DNA of 64,000 bases from the NCBI GenBank assembly GCA_028289345.1, contig JANQQL010000001.1:248001-312000 (forward strand). Reading direction: 5' to 3'. The position numbers were made by a program, and so were the translations under genes. Of this stretch, positions 28,239 to 36,538 are shown in pieces. How positions within the stretch are numbered: the first letter of the stretch is position 1; each line of letters starts with the position of its first letter. Under the pieces are notes generated by a model. That model ran no database searches. It saw only the letters and a program-made list of their open reading frames with translations, and was not told where the DNA came from. This DNA comes from Planctomycetota bacterium (lineage in GTDB: Bacteria; Planctomycetota; B15-G4; SIAN01).

Positions 28239-28496
28239 TGAGTGTGCTGTCACCGTGCCCCGAGTCGGCCGCCACTTCGTCGGCCAAAGCATGCGACAAC
28301 GCCTCCTGAGACTCGGACCACGGATTTTGTGGACGCCACAGCCGGACTGTGACGACCAAACACTGCCTCTGCCCAACGCGAAGGAGCGGGCTGGATGCCC
28401 CCCAAATGCGACTCCTTCGCCCGCCTCGCCAGAATTTTCAAAAAAAAAGTGCCATTCAGCAAGGCTGGCGGCGCTTGCAAGGTTGCGGAGGTCGCC
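28239..28496. other. Leader/promoter region of the kinase gene
   Basis: Between repeat copy A and the kinase start there are 258 bases with no convincing gene. A run of nine A residues lies near 28440. The stretch holds the divergent promoters of the ECF and kinase genes; no clear sigma70 or ECF promoter pair was recognised. Confidence 0.4.
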
Positions 28497-30659
28497 ATGA
28501 CTGACAAATCTCGACGGGAAACAGCCTTGGACGGACAGGTTGCCGCAGTGCTCGAAGAGTTCATCGAGCACTGCGGCAACCCCTCCGAGAACGACGTTCA
28601 AGAGTTCTGCCAAGACCAACCCAAACCTCTGCGCGCACCGGTCGAGGCCGCGTGCCGCGAGTACCTGGAGATTCGTCAGGTCCTTGAGCTGAGCGGGCCG
28701 GAACCGTCCAGCCCCCGAAATCTCGCAGGCAAGACCATCGGCGGCAAACGCCTCGGACGTCTGGTTGGTTCGGGGGCGATGGGAGCGGTCTACCAGGCCC
28801 ACGATCCCGAGCTGGATCGAACCATTGCGGTCAAGGTCCTGACTCCAGCCTTCCACGCCGATGAGGTCGCCATTGCCCGGTTTCAAAGGGAGGCTCGTGC
28901 AGCGGCCGGTTTGAATCACCCCGGAATCGTCAGCGTGCACGGCTTCGGCTCCGAGGACCATGGGGTCGACACGCTTTTCTACTACACCATGGACTTCGTC
29001 ACTTGCGGCAGCCTCGACCGCCGCATCGAGGAGTGCCGGCAGCGAAGCGCGCGCGGCATCTCTCTTCACGAGAACCAGCCCCTGGGGACCTACGTGGCGA
29101 CCGCGGAACTGGTCGCCGCCGTCGCGCGGGCTCTGCACTCCGCCCATGAAGCGGGACTGATCCACCGTGACATCAAGCCCCACAACATCTTGCTCGAAGA
29201 AACGGGGGCACCACGCATCGCCGACTTTGGGATTGCGCGCTCGAGCAACGACTCCACCTTGACCATGACCGGCTTGCAACTCGGCACGCCCAACTACATG
29301 AGCCCCGAGCAGGTCGAGGGGCGAGACTTGGATCCTCGCACCGATGTGTTTTCGCTCGGAGTCGTTCTGTTCGAGTTGCTGACTTTACAACGTCCCTTCC
29401 AGGCGGAGCGTCCCGAGGCCACCCAGCAAAAGGTCCTTCACCACCACCCTTCGGTTCGAAGGGTCAATTCCGAGGTGCCCCGCGACCTGGAAAGCATCTG
29501 CCTGCATGCATTGGAGAAGCGCCCGGACAACCGCTACGCCAGTGCTTCAGAAATGGCCGAAGATTTGGGGCGTTTTCTGGATCACCGGGCAATCCGCGTG
29601 CCTCCGACCACGCTGGTTCAGTGGGCCAAGCGCAAGACTCGCGAACACCGCAAAGCGGTCGCTGCCTTTGCAGCGCTCGTCACCATGGCACTCGTCACAT
29701 GGGCATGGAGCGCGCACCAACTTCGACAAGCCGAGTACGAACGGGCTCCGAAGCTGACCGTTTCGATCTCGGGTCCATCACCCACCGCACAGATTCTGGC
29801 CCGCTCGATCGATCCGCTCAACGGGCAGACCGGGCCATTGGAAGCGGTGGGAGCCACCCCGCTCGAAAACGCGGCAATCGATCAAGGCATCTACCGGATC
29901 ATCGCACGGATCAATGGCTTTGGATTTGCCGAACTGACTCGATCCCTGAGGGACGAAAGACGGGTGTATCGGCTGGAGATCCCGATTCGAAGGACCAGCG
30001 CAGTGGTCTCCACCATGAGAGAGATTCCCGCAGGTTCGCTTCCTTCGGGGGAGCAGGTTCCGGAGTTTTGGATCGATCCGTACGAAGTCACGATCGGGCA
30101 GTACCAACGCTTTCTCGAAGACACCGGCTTCCCCGAAAAGCCCTTCCTTTGGGAAGACGACTGGCCGCGCAACTCTCCAGACCTTCCCGTCACCGGTGTC
30201 ACCCAATATGCCGCGTCTCAGTATGCGCTTTGGGCCGGGAAGCGCCTCCCCACTGCCGCCGAGTGGGAACGAGCCGCCGGGCTGCACGACGGCCGAACGT
30301 ACCCATGGGGAGACGACGCCTCACTCCTCGAAAGATGCGTCCTCGCCGGATCCCGCAACGTCAGACCGACGAAAGAGACCTACTTGTCGACGGTCGTCAG
30401 CGTCTATTCGGCAGAGGAAACCACCGGTGGTCCTCATCAGGTTTTCGGCCTCGTGGGGGGAGTGAGGGAATGGACGGAAACGGTCCCCTACTCGGTCGCA
30501 CTGCAGGGACCCGATGTCGGAAAAGCAGTCTTCAAGGGCCCCTCTTGGGAAGCCTCTCACCGGTCGGCGGGGAACCTCACCGATCGCTCGTTTGCGGCGC
30601 CGATCCAGGACACAGCTGGGATGGTCGGCATTCGCTGTGCCAAGAGCAAGATTCCATGA
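28497..30659 (+). CDS. Ser/Thr protein kinase fused to a C-terminal FGE-sulfatase-type domain
   Basis: A 720-residue bitopic kinase. Residues 1-75 are a helical N-terminal region. The kinase domain (about 80-350) has the glycine loop VGSGAMGAVYQAH, Lys113 in IAVKVL, HRDIKPHN at 223-230, DFG at 243-245, and GTPNYMSPEQ. A transmembrane helix lies at about 387-407. The outer part has a small beta domain (about 420-505) and then an FGE-sulfatase fold (509-718) with FWIDPYEVTIGQYQRFLEDTG, WAGKRLPTAAEWERAAG, YPWGD and VGGVREWTE. The Tyr-Cys site used by true FGEs is not seen, so this is probably a sensor rather than an enzyme. ATG at 28497 has GGAGG five bases upstream. Confidence 0.92.
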   Translation: MTDKSRRETALDGQVAAVLEEFIEHCGNPSENDVQEFCQDQPKPLRAPVEAACREYLEIRQVLELSGPEPSSPRNLAGKTIGGKRLGRLVGSGAMGAVYQAHDPELDRTIAVKVLTPAFHADEVAIARFQREARAAAGLNHPGIVSVHGFGSEDHGVDTLFYYTMDFVTCGSLDRRIEECRQRSARGISLHENQPLGTYVATAELVAAVARALHSAHEAGLIHRDIKPHNILLEETGAPRIADFGIARSSNDSTLTMTGLQLGTPNYMSPEQVEGRDLDPRTDVFSLGVVLFELLTLQRPFQAERPEATQQKVLHHHPSVRRVNSEVPRDLESICLHALEKRPDNRYASASEMAEDLGRFLDHRAIRVPPTTLVQWAKRKTREHRKAVAAFAALVTMALVTWAWSAHQLRQAEYERAPKLTVSISGPSPTAQILARSIDPLNGQTGPLEAVGATPLENAAIDQGIYRIIARINGFGFAELTRSLRDERRVYRLEIPIRRTSAVVSTMREIPAGSLPSGEQVPEFWIDPYEVTIGQYQRFLEDTGFPEKPFLWEDDWPRNSPDLPVTGVTQYAASQYALWAGKRLPTAAEWERAAGLHDGRTYPWGDDASLLERCVLAGSRNVRPTKETYLSTVVSVYSAEETTGGPHQVFGLVGGVREWTETVPYSVALQGPDVGKAVFKGPSWEASHRSAGNLTDRSFAAPIQDTAGMVGIRCAKSKIP

Positions 30660-30688
30660 CTCGTCGATAGGACAGAGGAGAATACGAA

Positions 30689-31180
30689 ATGTCAGTGACG
30701 ATCGAAGGATGGATCACTGTCGAGTACCGGCTCCCCGAACAGGGCCCCTACTACTCCCTCGATGCTGAGAAACAGCAACAGGTTCGAAGTGAAATCCAGT
30801 CCATCATTGGTGATCCATCGATCAAGATCCGGGATTTTCTGGCTGCTTGGGAAGTCGTCGAGATCGAGCTGCCCTCTCCCGAGGCATGGCCGGGCCCTTA
30901 TGCGAAAGCCGTGCTGAAGGGCGAGGTGAGAAAGCTGAATCAAGCCATCGGAAGCGACCAGTTCGATCTTGCGGGACCACAGGGCTGCTATCTGGAGATC
31001 GGGTATTCCACCGGTGAGTGCCGTCCGGAATGGCACTACGACCTTCTCGTACTCGAAGACGACGAGTGGATCCCCTGGGTCGAGCCCGTTTTGGGATGTC
31101 AGGCCCAGCTCGGCATCGCCATTTGTTGCCCTCGTCCCGTGGACTGGGGCGCTCAAACCAAAGGGGCAACGACAGGCTGA
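30689..31180 (+). CDS. Hypothetical protein downstream of the kinase
   Basis: A 163-residue, acidic, probably cytoplasmic protein with a good ribosome-binding site (GAGGAGA). It has no signal peptide or membrane helix. Conserved-looking parts are GWITVEYRLPEQGPYYSLDA at the start and CRPEWHYDLLVLEDDEWIPW near residue 110, plus several Cys residues (GCYLEIG, ECRPEW, GCQAQLGIAICC). I recognise no family. It begins 29 bases after the kinase stop and is followed by a terminator, so it is co-transcribed and might be a kinase substrate or partner; that is inference only. Confidence 0.65.
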   Translation: MSVTIEGWITVEYRLPEQGPYYSLDAEKQQQVRSEIQSIIGDPSIKIRDFLAAWEVVEIELPSPEAWPGPYAKAVLKGEVRKLNQAIGSDQFDLAGPQGCYLEIGYSTGECRPEWHYDLLVLEDDEWIPWVEPVLGCQAQLGIAICCPRPVDWGAQTKGATTG

Positions 31181-31222
31181 CACCAAAGCGAAGCAGGATT
31201 GCGGGCTGACCGGCTTCGATCC

Positions 31223-31265
31223 GGCCCTCGATGTCCTTCGGACGTCGAGGGCCTGGTTCTTTTCT
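31223..31265 (+). terminator. Terminator hairpin after the kinase operon
   Basis: GGCCCTCGATGTCC pairs with GGACGTCGAGGGCC around a short TTC-containing loop (31223-31253), with one mismatched position, and TGGTTCTTTTCT follows. The stem is symmetrical enough to serve also the convergent acyl-AMP ligase gene, which ends at 31310. Confidence 0.75.
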
Positions 31266-31309
31266 CAGCCCGGTGCCGGGACGCTTCCCGGCCAACTCTC
31301 GTGGAGGAG

Positions 31310-33016
31310 CTACTCCTTCACCGGCTCGGCGGTCGCCAAGTGCTCGTCTAACTTCCCTGCGAGATACAAGTCACGGAAGTGCCGGTGGCGACGCTTGCCA
31401 CTAGAAGTCTTGGTGAGCGTGCCCTTCTTGACCAGCACCGTCTCGGAAACTTCGATGCCGAGACCCAAGTTGACCTTGGCTCTCACTTCCCGCTGAAGCT
31501 TCTTGGGCTCTTTGGTGTTGCCGTCCTGAACCTCGGACACGATGACGATTCGCTGAGTCCCCCGCTCGGAATCATCCACACCGAACGCAACGAAGCACCC
31601 CGGTCGTAGCCCGTCGATTTGGAACAAGATGGGCTCGAAGTCACTGGGATCGACCTTCTTACCACGGATGGTGATCCGCTCCTTGATGCGTCCGGCCCAA
31701 TACACTTCCTCGCCGCGTAGATAGGCCAGGTCCCCGGTCTTCAGCAAGTCCCCCACCAACGCTTGAGAGGTCGACTCGGGGTCGTCCAGGTATCCAATCA
31801 TGCGCGACGGAGTGTTCAGAGCGAGGGCACCCACGTGCCCCTCCGGAAGCTCTTCGTTGTCGTCTCCGAGGATCTTGACCGTCATGCCCGGGTGGGGACG
31901 GCCAGCGCTGACGAGAGTCATGGTCTCGTTGTCCGGGGTAGAGTCCGGAGCGATCTCGGCGATTCGGTCGTCTTGCAGCCGAGACAGGAGCACCCGTTCG
32001 ACCAGGTACTCTCCGTCGGGATCGCTGAAAGTCGCTCCGCCGACGTTTTCCGCGCAGCCGAAGTTGGTCTTCAAGGCGCTCTTCTTCACCCCAAACTTCT
32101 CGAAGCGCTGGTGGAACGCCAGCATGGTGTCGTAGTGGATCCGCTCCGCCGCGTTCCAGAAGGCCTTGACGTGGTCGAGGCGCACTCCCTCCAAGTCTTC
32201 GTCCTTCACCATCTTGGCCGAAAGGGCGAAACCGAAGTTCGGCGACCATGTGGTGTTGGCACCTGTCGCCTGCAGTCCCTTGAGCCACAAAGCCGGCTTC
32301 TTGACGAAGTCGTGGGGGCTTTGGAACACCATGGGCACGCCTGTCGTGATGCAAGTCAGGAAGTTGTTCACCAGGCCCATGTCGTGGTACAGCGGAGTCC
32401 AGTTGAAACAAATGTCCTGAGGCTCCAGCTTCATCGCCGCGACCATGCCGTCCAAAGCGGCAAGGACCGGACCCTGCTTCCACATGCAGACTCTCGGAAA
32501 TCCGGTGGTCCCGGAGGTGAGCTGATAGGCGGCAATGTCGTTTTCGTCCGGAACAACCGGGGCAATGTCTTCGGGCTCAGCCCCGGGAATCTCGGACTCG
32601 AACAAGTACCGGGTGCCGTCGCCCGTGGCGAGCAGGCGATCGCGCATGTTTTCCAAACTGCTTGCGCAAATCACTGCGCGGGCATTGGTGCGTTCAATGG
32701 TCTTCAACAGGATCTCGCCAAGGCTCGATTGGGCGCCTTGCAAGATCGGCGGAGCGATCAACAACGGGATCACTCCCAAGTGCAGAGCCCCCGTCAGGGC
32801 TGTCGCCGACAGCTCGTTGCTCGGCAGCACGATCAGAACGACATCGCCCTTCTGAATGCCCTCTTGGCGCAACCGCGCGGCATGAGCCATCGCGTTGCGG
32901 TGAAACTCCTCTCGCGTCCGCCATTCGGTGTGGCAGTTCGCGTCGATGAAACCGACCGCTTTGCCCGTCGGGTTCTTCTCGAGTTGTTCCAGGTATCGGG
33001 ATTGAAGACTCGCCAT
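31310..33016 (-). CDS. AMP-binding acyl ligase (fatty acyl-AMP ligase-like)
   Basis: A 568-residue adenylate-forming enzyme of the ANL superfamily. The P-loop motif is LTSGTTGFPRVC; other core motifs are NWTPLYHDMGLV, FGCAENVGGATF, YWAGRIKERITIRGKKVDP (hinge) and the C-terminal catalytic Lys in LTKTSSGKRRH. It is predicted to activate a carboxylic acid as acyl-AMP. YHDMGLV and the acyl carrier protein gene immediately upstream favour transfer to ACP, as in fatty acyl-AMP ligases, rather than to CoA. The substrate is unknown. It begins 78 bases after the ACP stop. Confidence 0.85.
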   Translation of the reverse strand: MASLQSRYLEQLEKNPTGKAVGFIDANCHTEWRTREEFHRNAMAHAARLRQEGIQKGDVVLIVLPSNELSATALTGALHLGVIPLLIAPPILQGAQSSLGEILLKTIERTNARAVICASSLENMRDRLLATGDGTRYLFESEIPGAEPEDIAPVVPDENDIAAYQLTSGTTGFPRVCMWKQGPVLAALDGMVAAMKLEPQDICFNWTPLYHDMGLVNNFLTCITTGVPMVFQSPHDFVKKPALWLKGLQATGANTTWSPNFGFALSAKMVKDEDLEGVRLDHVKAFWNAAERIHYDTMLAFHQRFEKFGVKKSALKTNFGCAENVGGATFSDPDGEYLVERVLLSRLQDDRIAEIAPDSTPDNETMTLVSAGRPHPGMTVKILGDDNEELPEGHVGALALNTPSRMIGYLDDPESTSQALVGDLLKTGDLAYLRGEEVYWAGRIKERITIRGKKVDPSDFEPILFQIDGLRPGCFVAFGVDDSERGTQRIVIVSEVQDGNTKEPKKLQREVRAKVNLGLGIEVSETVLVKKGTLTKTSSGKRRHRHFRDLYLAGKLDEHLATAEPVKE

Positions 33017-33094
33017 GGGAGAACTCTCTTGAACGGCTTGGAAACGCGGAAGGCCAGCCGCCAGGAAGTCCGCGCCTGGCAGCGACGCGGTCGC

Positions 33095-33337
33095 TCAGCC
33101 TTGCTTGGACTTCACGAATTCGTGGATCGCATCCAGGCTGTCGAGGTTGTCGACGTTGACCTCGTGGGCTTCCACCGAGATGCCATAGCTCTCTTCCAGA
33201 AACCCCACGAGTTTCAGGGATCCGATGGAGTCGAGGATCCCGCCGCTGATCAGCGGCGTCGACGCTTCGATTTCCTCAGGCTCATCCAGGATCTCCTCCA
33301 GGATATAGGTCTTGACTGCTTCGGGGATCGCGTCCAT
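33095..33337 (-). CDS. Acyl carrier protein (phosphopantetheine-binding)
   Basis: An 80-residue acidic carrier protein. The phosphopantetheine-attachment Ser is Ser37 in GGILDSIGSLKLV. The rest has the usual helices, with FLEESYGISVEAHEVNVDNL after the Ser. The start at 33337 is preferred because AAGGA lies five bases upstream; an ATG two codons earlier is possible. It directly precedes the acyl ligase, so the ligase probably loads this carrier. It is unlikely to be the housekeeping FabD/F-linked AcpP, since no fatty-acid synthesis genes are near and the sequence around the Ser differs (typical AcpP has DSLD). Confidence 0.9.
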   Translation of the reverse strand: MDAIPEAVKTYILEEILDEPEEIEASTPLISGGILDSIGSLKLVGFLEESYGISVEAHEVNVDNLDSLDAIHEFVKSKQG

Positions 33338-33545
33338 GTCCATCCTTCTTTGGTTCGTCGGTTGTTTTGCAAAACGCATCCGACTGATACTTCGGTTCTT
33401 GCGGGGGGTGTTCTGCGGGAAAATCCCGGGGGCGGCACTTTACCTAGAATCCGCCCCGAGACCGTCCGGCCCGATCGATCGGAGAAAAGGCCCGCTCCGG
33501 GGGCATCTGGACCGCCATTCTTCGGGGATCGCGAGGAACCAACCC

Positions 33546-34460
33546 ATGAGCACCGAGTGGACGGAGGTCAGCGTTCGCGACTTGGACGGGGAACTCACGG
33601 AAGCCGTCAGCGAGGTTCTCGCGGAGGTCACCGGCGCAGCCCCGGTGATCGAGCGACACCCGTTGGGCCGCAGCTTCGACCCGAGCCTTGAATCCGAGGA
33701 AGAGTCACGATTCCTGGTCCGGGTGTTCTTTCCTTCCGATGCCCACGGAACTCGCCTGGCCGAGCGCTGTCGCCAGGCCCTGTGGCACTTGGGGAGGATT
33801 CAACCGATTCCGGAACCCAGCATCAGTTCGGTAACCCCGCCAGACCCCCATGCCGCCCCCCCTTCTCCGCGATTCCAACCTGGGCATCGCTTGTTGGTCC
33901 TGACCCCTTGGGACGAGGATCCCATCGATCCCCATCTGCTTCCCATCCGCCTGGAACCCGGAGGTGCGTTCGGAACGGGTGCCCATCCCAGCACCCAGCT
34001 TTGCCTGCGGCTCTTGGAAGAGGTTCCGGTGGCCGGACAGGAGGTGCTCGACGTTGGCTGCGGAAGCGGCATTCTCTCGGTTGGGGCCGCTCGCCTGAGC
34101 GCCCACCACGTGTGTGCTTGTGACCTCGACTCAGCGGCGATTCAGGCGACTCGAGAAGCCGCAGAAGCGAACCAAGTGGCGCGCCAGATCTCGGTGGTCC
34201 ACGGATCCAGCGACGCATTCCGAGGTCCGTTCGGGGTCGTCGTGGGGAACCTGATCACCTCAATCATCTTGAAACTGCTGCCCACCATGGCGCGGGTCGG
34301 GGCCGCAGATGGACACCTCATTTTGGGAGGCATCCTCAAGGCCCAGCAGGCCGAAGTGCTGACGGCTGTGAGGGCGGAGGGCTTCTCGCTCCAGCGCCAG
34401 CTCACCTCGGGAGACTGGGTGGCTCTCGCCTGCAATCGCTCGAGCGATCGCGCCGATTGA
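33546..34460 (+). CDS. prmA: Ribosomal protein L11 methyltransferase (PrmA)
   Basis: A 304-residue SAM-dependent methyltransferase. The N-terminal 120 residues are the substrate-recognition domain; the catalytic half begins at IRLEPGGAFGTGAHPSTQLCL, the PrmA signature, followed by the SAM motif VLDVGCGSGILSVGAARLSA and VVVGNLITSIILKLLP in the position of the active-site motif (ANI-type in most PrmA). The product would trimethylate ribosomal protein L11. The ATG at 33546 has GAGGAA upstream. It is divergent from the ACP gene and convergent with the cox operon. Confidence 0.9.
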   Translation: MSTEWTEVSVRDLDGELTEAVSEVLAEVTGAAPVIERHPLGRSFDPSLESEEESRFLVRVFFPSDAHGTRLAERCRQALWHLGRIQPIPEPSISSVTPPDPHAAPPSPRFQPGHRLLVLTPWDEDPIDPHLLPIRLEPGGAFGTGAHPSTQLCLRLLEEVPVAGQEVLDVGCGSGILSVGAARLSAHHVCACDLDSAAIQATREAAEANQVARQISVVHGSSDAFRGPFGVVVGNLITSIILKLLPTMARVGAADGHLILGGILKAQQAEVLTAVRAEGFSLQRQLTSGDWVALACNRSSDRAD

Positions 34461-34463
34461 AGC

Positions 34464-34496
34464 ACTCCCAGGCTGAGCCTCATGCCTGGGAAGAGT
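34464..34496. terminator. Possible hairpin between prmA and the cox operon
   Basis: CCCAGGC at 34467-34473 pairs with GCCTGGG at 34484-34490, with weak extension outward, between two convergent gene ends. There is no T-run, so it would be a weak or Rho-assisted terminator. Confidence 0.4.
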
Positions 34497-34501
34497 CGGA
34501 C

Positions 34502-34789
34502 TCAACGCCAACCCGGCTCGGCCGCGTCTCGGGTCAACCCATCCGCGTTGCGGAACCTCCAGATCAAACAGAAGGCACCGGTCAACACACCGATCACGGG
34601 AACCAACAAGACTAGAGCGCCGGTGAACAGGCTGCTCCAACTACTTCCCGAGTCCCCGCCAGCGAACTCCGCGTTCTTGGCACACATCGTGCACTGAGCG
34701 GCCGCCCCATGGGCCAACAGCGAGAAGGCCAACAACACCGCCCCGAGTGTCTTCCGAACTCGATGGGAGCTTTGGGGTGGCAGGTTCAC
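34502..34789 (-). CDS. Small secreted membrane protein with CxxC, cox operon
   Basis: A 95-residue protein with a signal peptide (LGAVLLAFSLLAHGAAAQ) directly followed by CTMCAKNAEFAGG, and a hydrophobic helix at about 53-76. It is the last gene of the cytochrome oxidase run, 24 bases after the subunit IV gene. A mature N-terminal CxxC on the periplasmic side could bind copper or act in thiol exchange for oxidase assembly; this is inference, as no named assembly family was recognised. Confidence 0.65.
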   Translation of the reverse strand: MNLPPQSSHRVRKTLGAVLLAFSLLAHGAAAQCTMCAKNAEFAGGDSGSSWSSLFTGALVLLVPVIGVLTGAFCLIWRFRNADGLTRDAAEPGWR

Positions 34790-34813
34790 GGCTTCCTGTC
34801 GAATCGAGCCGAG

Positions 34814-35131
34814 CTAGTCGAACAATCCGATGCTTCCCAAACGAACGCTGTCGGGGAAGAAGATGCACATCAGCAGGATGCAAATCACCATCGCTGGGAT
34901 GAGTGTCCAGGTCAAACTGGCTCGATCAAAGCGAAGGTGCATGAAGTAGGCCATGATCAGCACGGACTTGATCAGGCTCATTCCGATCAATAGCAGCAAC
35001 ATCACGGTGAGCGGTACCTGGAAGTAGGCCAGGAGCACTTCCGCAACGGTCAGGACGATGAGCCAAACCCACACGATGTACATCAACCGCATGCCGCCGT
35101 GGGATTCGCCGTGTTCCGCAGTCGCAGTCAT
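34814..35131 (-). CDS. ctaF: Cytochrome c oxidase subunit IV-like protein
   Basis: A 105-residue membrane protein with three hydrophobic helices (about 17-36, 42-62, 77-98), including YIVWVWLIVLTVAEVLLAYF and LIKSVLIMAYFMHLRFD, which are the pattern of bacterial cytochrome oxidase subunit IV (COX4_pro/CtaF). It stabilises the oxidase core. Two bases separate it from the stop of the subunit III gene. Confidence 0.85.
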   Translation of the reverse strand: MTATAEHGESHGGMRLMYIVWVWLIVLTVAEVLLAYFQVPLTVMLLLLIGMSLIKSVLIMAYFMHLRFDRASLTWTLIPAMVICILLMCIFFPDSVRLGSIGLFD

Positions 35132-35133
35132 GG

Positions 35134-35778
35134 TCAGTTCCCTCCCATGTCGACGGACATCAAGTACAGCAGTGGGAAAACAAACATCCAGACGAGGTCG
35201 ACAAAGTGCCAGTACAGGCCCGCGACTTCGACTTCATCGTCGAACGTCTTGCGCCGCTCGAGTCGCCAGGCGACCACGCCCAGATAGATCACGCCGGACA
35301 ACACGTGGGTCATGTGAAGACCGGTGATCGTGAAGAACGTGGCGCCGAACATGGAGTCGCCCCACGGATTCGAAAAGGTCGTCATCCCGTGGTGAATCAA
35401 CTCGCGCCATTCGTTGGCGTGAAGGACGAGAAAAGCCATCCCCCCGAGCATCGTGGCAAGGATCCACTTGAAGGCCTTGGCACGATCGCCGTGCTGAGAA
35501 TGATGAACGGCCAGAACCATGGTCAAACTGCTGGTCAGCAGGCAGAACGTCATCAGCGTCGAAACGAGGATCGACGGAAAGAACTTGAACGGATCGGGCC
35601 AGTTCGGACTTGCGTTCCGCAGATAGGCATATCCGAACAACAGCGCCGAGAAGGTCAGGGCGTCGGAAATGATGAACAGCCACATCCCGAGCTTGATGTG
35701 CGAGATTCCCTTGTACGGAGTGACTCCTCCGCCCCACAGGGACGTCGTCGTCTCGACGTTGGTTTCCGTTTCCGACAC
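35134..35778 (-). CDS. ctaE: Heme-copper oxidase subunit III (second copy in operon)
   Basis: A 214-residue subunit with five hydrophobic helices. Typical COX3 parts are KLGMWLFIISDALTFSALLFGY, FFTITGLHMTHVLSGVIYL and VAGLYWHFVDLVWMFVFPLLY, including the WHFVD motif near the C-terminus. It supports the proton-pumping core and the D-channel. Only three bases separate it from the upstream subunit III-like gene. Confidence 0.93.
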   Translation of the reverse strand: MSETETNVETTTSLWGGGVTPYKGISHIKLGMWLFIISDALTFSALLFGYAYLRNASPNWPDPFKFFPSILVSTLMTFCLLTSSLTMVLAVHHSQHGDRAKAFKWILATMLGGMAFLVLHANEWRELIHHGMTTFSNPWGDSMFGATFFTITGLHMTHVLSGVIYLGVVAWRLERRKTFDDEVEVAGLYWHFVDLVWMFVFPLLYLMSVDMGGN

Positions 35779-35781
35779 GCT

Positions 35782-36450
35782 CTATCTCCGAAGAACGATG
35801 AGCAGGATGAGGCCCAGCCAGAGAACCCCGAGGAAGTGCCAGTAGATGGCCGTCACCTTGCCGACCACGGCCGGCAGCAGACCACGCCAACCGGCGGCGG
35901 GCCAGAAAGCCGATGCCAGGAGCGCTCCCAGCCCCCCCAACACGTGCAGTGCGTGGGCTCCCGAGAGCAAGTAAACAAAGGCACTATGCCCAGATGTGTT
36001 CATCCGAACGCCCTGGGCCTGAAGCTGTCCCCAAACCACGAACTGGCCGACCATGAACAACGCGCCCAGAGCCAGCGTGATCAGGTACCAGTTTCGCGCA
36101 GAAGACCCCTGCCGCTGAACCGCACGGGCCAATTCCAAGATGACACTGCTGACAACCAAGACCGCCGTGTTGGCCCAGATCAAACCGGGGACTTCAATGC
36201 TGCCCCACTGGGTACTGAGATCCTGGGAAACGACGTAGGCACTCACGAACGCCAGAAAGGTCATGGCGATGGGAGCCAAGGCGACCCAGGTCCCCACCAC
36301 CGCGATGCCACCCACGGGGAGCGGACCGCCGGATCCCCCGGCATCTCGGCCGCCATCCCCTCCCCCTTGGCCACCGCCGTCACCGGTACCACCCCCGACG
36401 CGCGCGGGCGCGGGCTGAGTGGTATCGACGTAGGTCGAAGCCGTGGACAT
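35782..36450 (-). CDS. Heme-copper oxidase subunit III-like (first copy in operon)
   Basis: A 222-residue COX3-like protein. Residues 15-45 are a Gly-rich, probably disordered stretch; five helices follow. Recognisable parts are LYLLSGAHALHVLGGLGALL-type AFVYLLSGAHALHVLGGLGA and KVTAIYWHFLGVLWLGLILL. It differs from the next gene more than duplicates normally do, so it may have a different place in the complex. The start at 36450 is chosen because the ATG at 36483 is followed by a non-family extension. It lies downstream of ctaD after 88 bases. Confidence 0.85.
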   Translation of the reverse strand: MSTASTYVDTTQPAPARVGGGTGDGGGQGGGDGGRDAGGSGGPLPVGGIAVVGTWVALAPIAMTFLAFVSAYVVSQDLSTQWGSIEVPGLIWANTAVLVVSSVILELARAVQRQGSSARNWYLITLALGALFMVGQFVVWGQLQAQGVRMNTSGHSAFVYLLSGAHALHVLGGLGALLASAFWPAAGWRGLLPAVVGKVTAIYWHFLGVLWLGLILLIVLRR

Positions 36451-36538
36451 GTTCGAAACTCCTGAGGGATGGGCCCGAAGCATCGAGCCGTATTGTTCGT
36501 CACGGTCCGGAACCGAGCCCAGACCGAGGATTCACGGG

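Noticed and set aside
28071..29279. Upstream extension of the ECF sigma frame
   Set aside because: Runs through the repeat element and antisense to the kinase; no sigma-factor similarity there.
31763..33691. Very long plus-strand frame across the acyl ligase, ACP and prmA start
   Set aside because: Opposite three well-supported genes; a codon-bias artefact.
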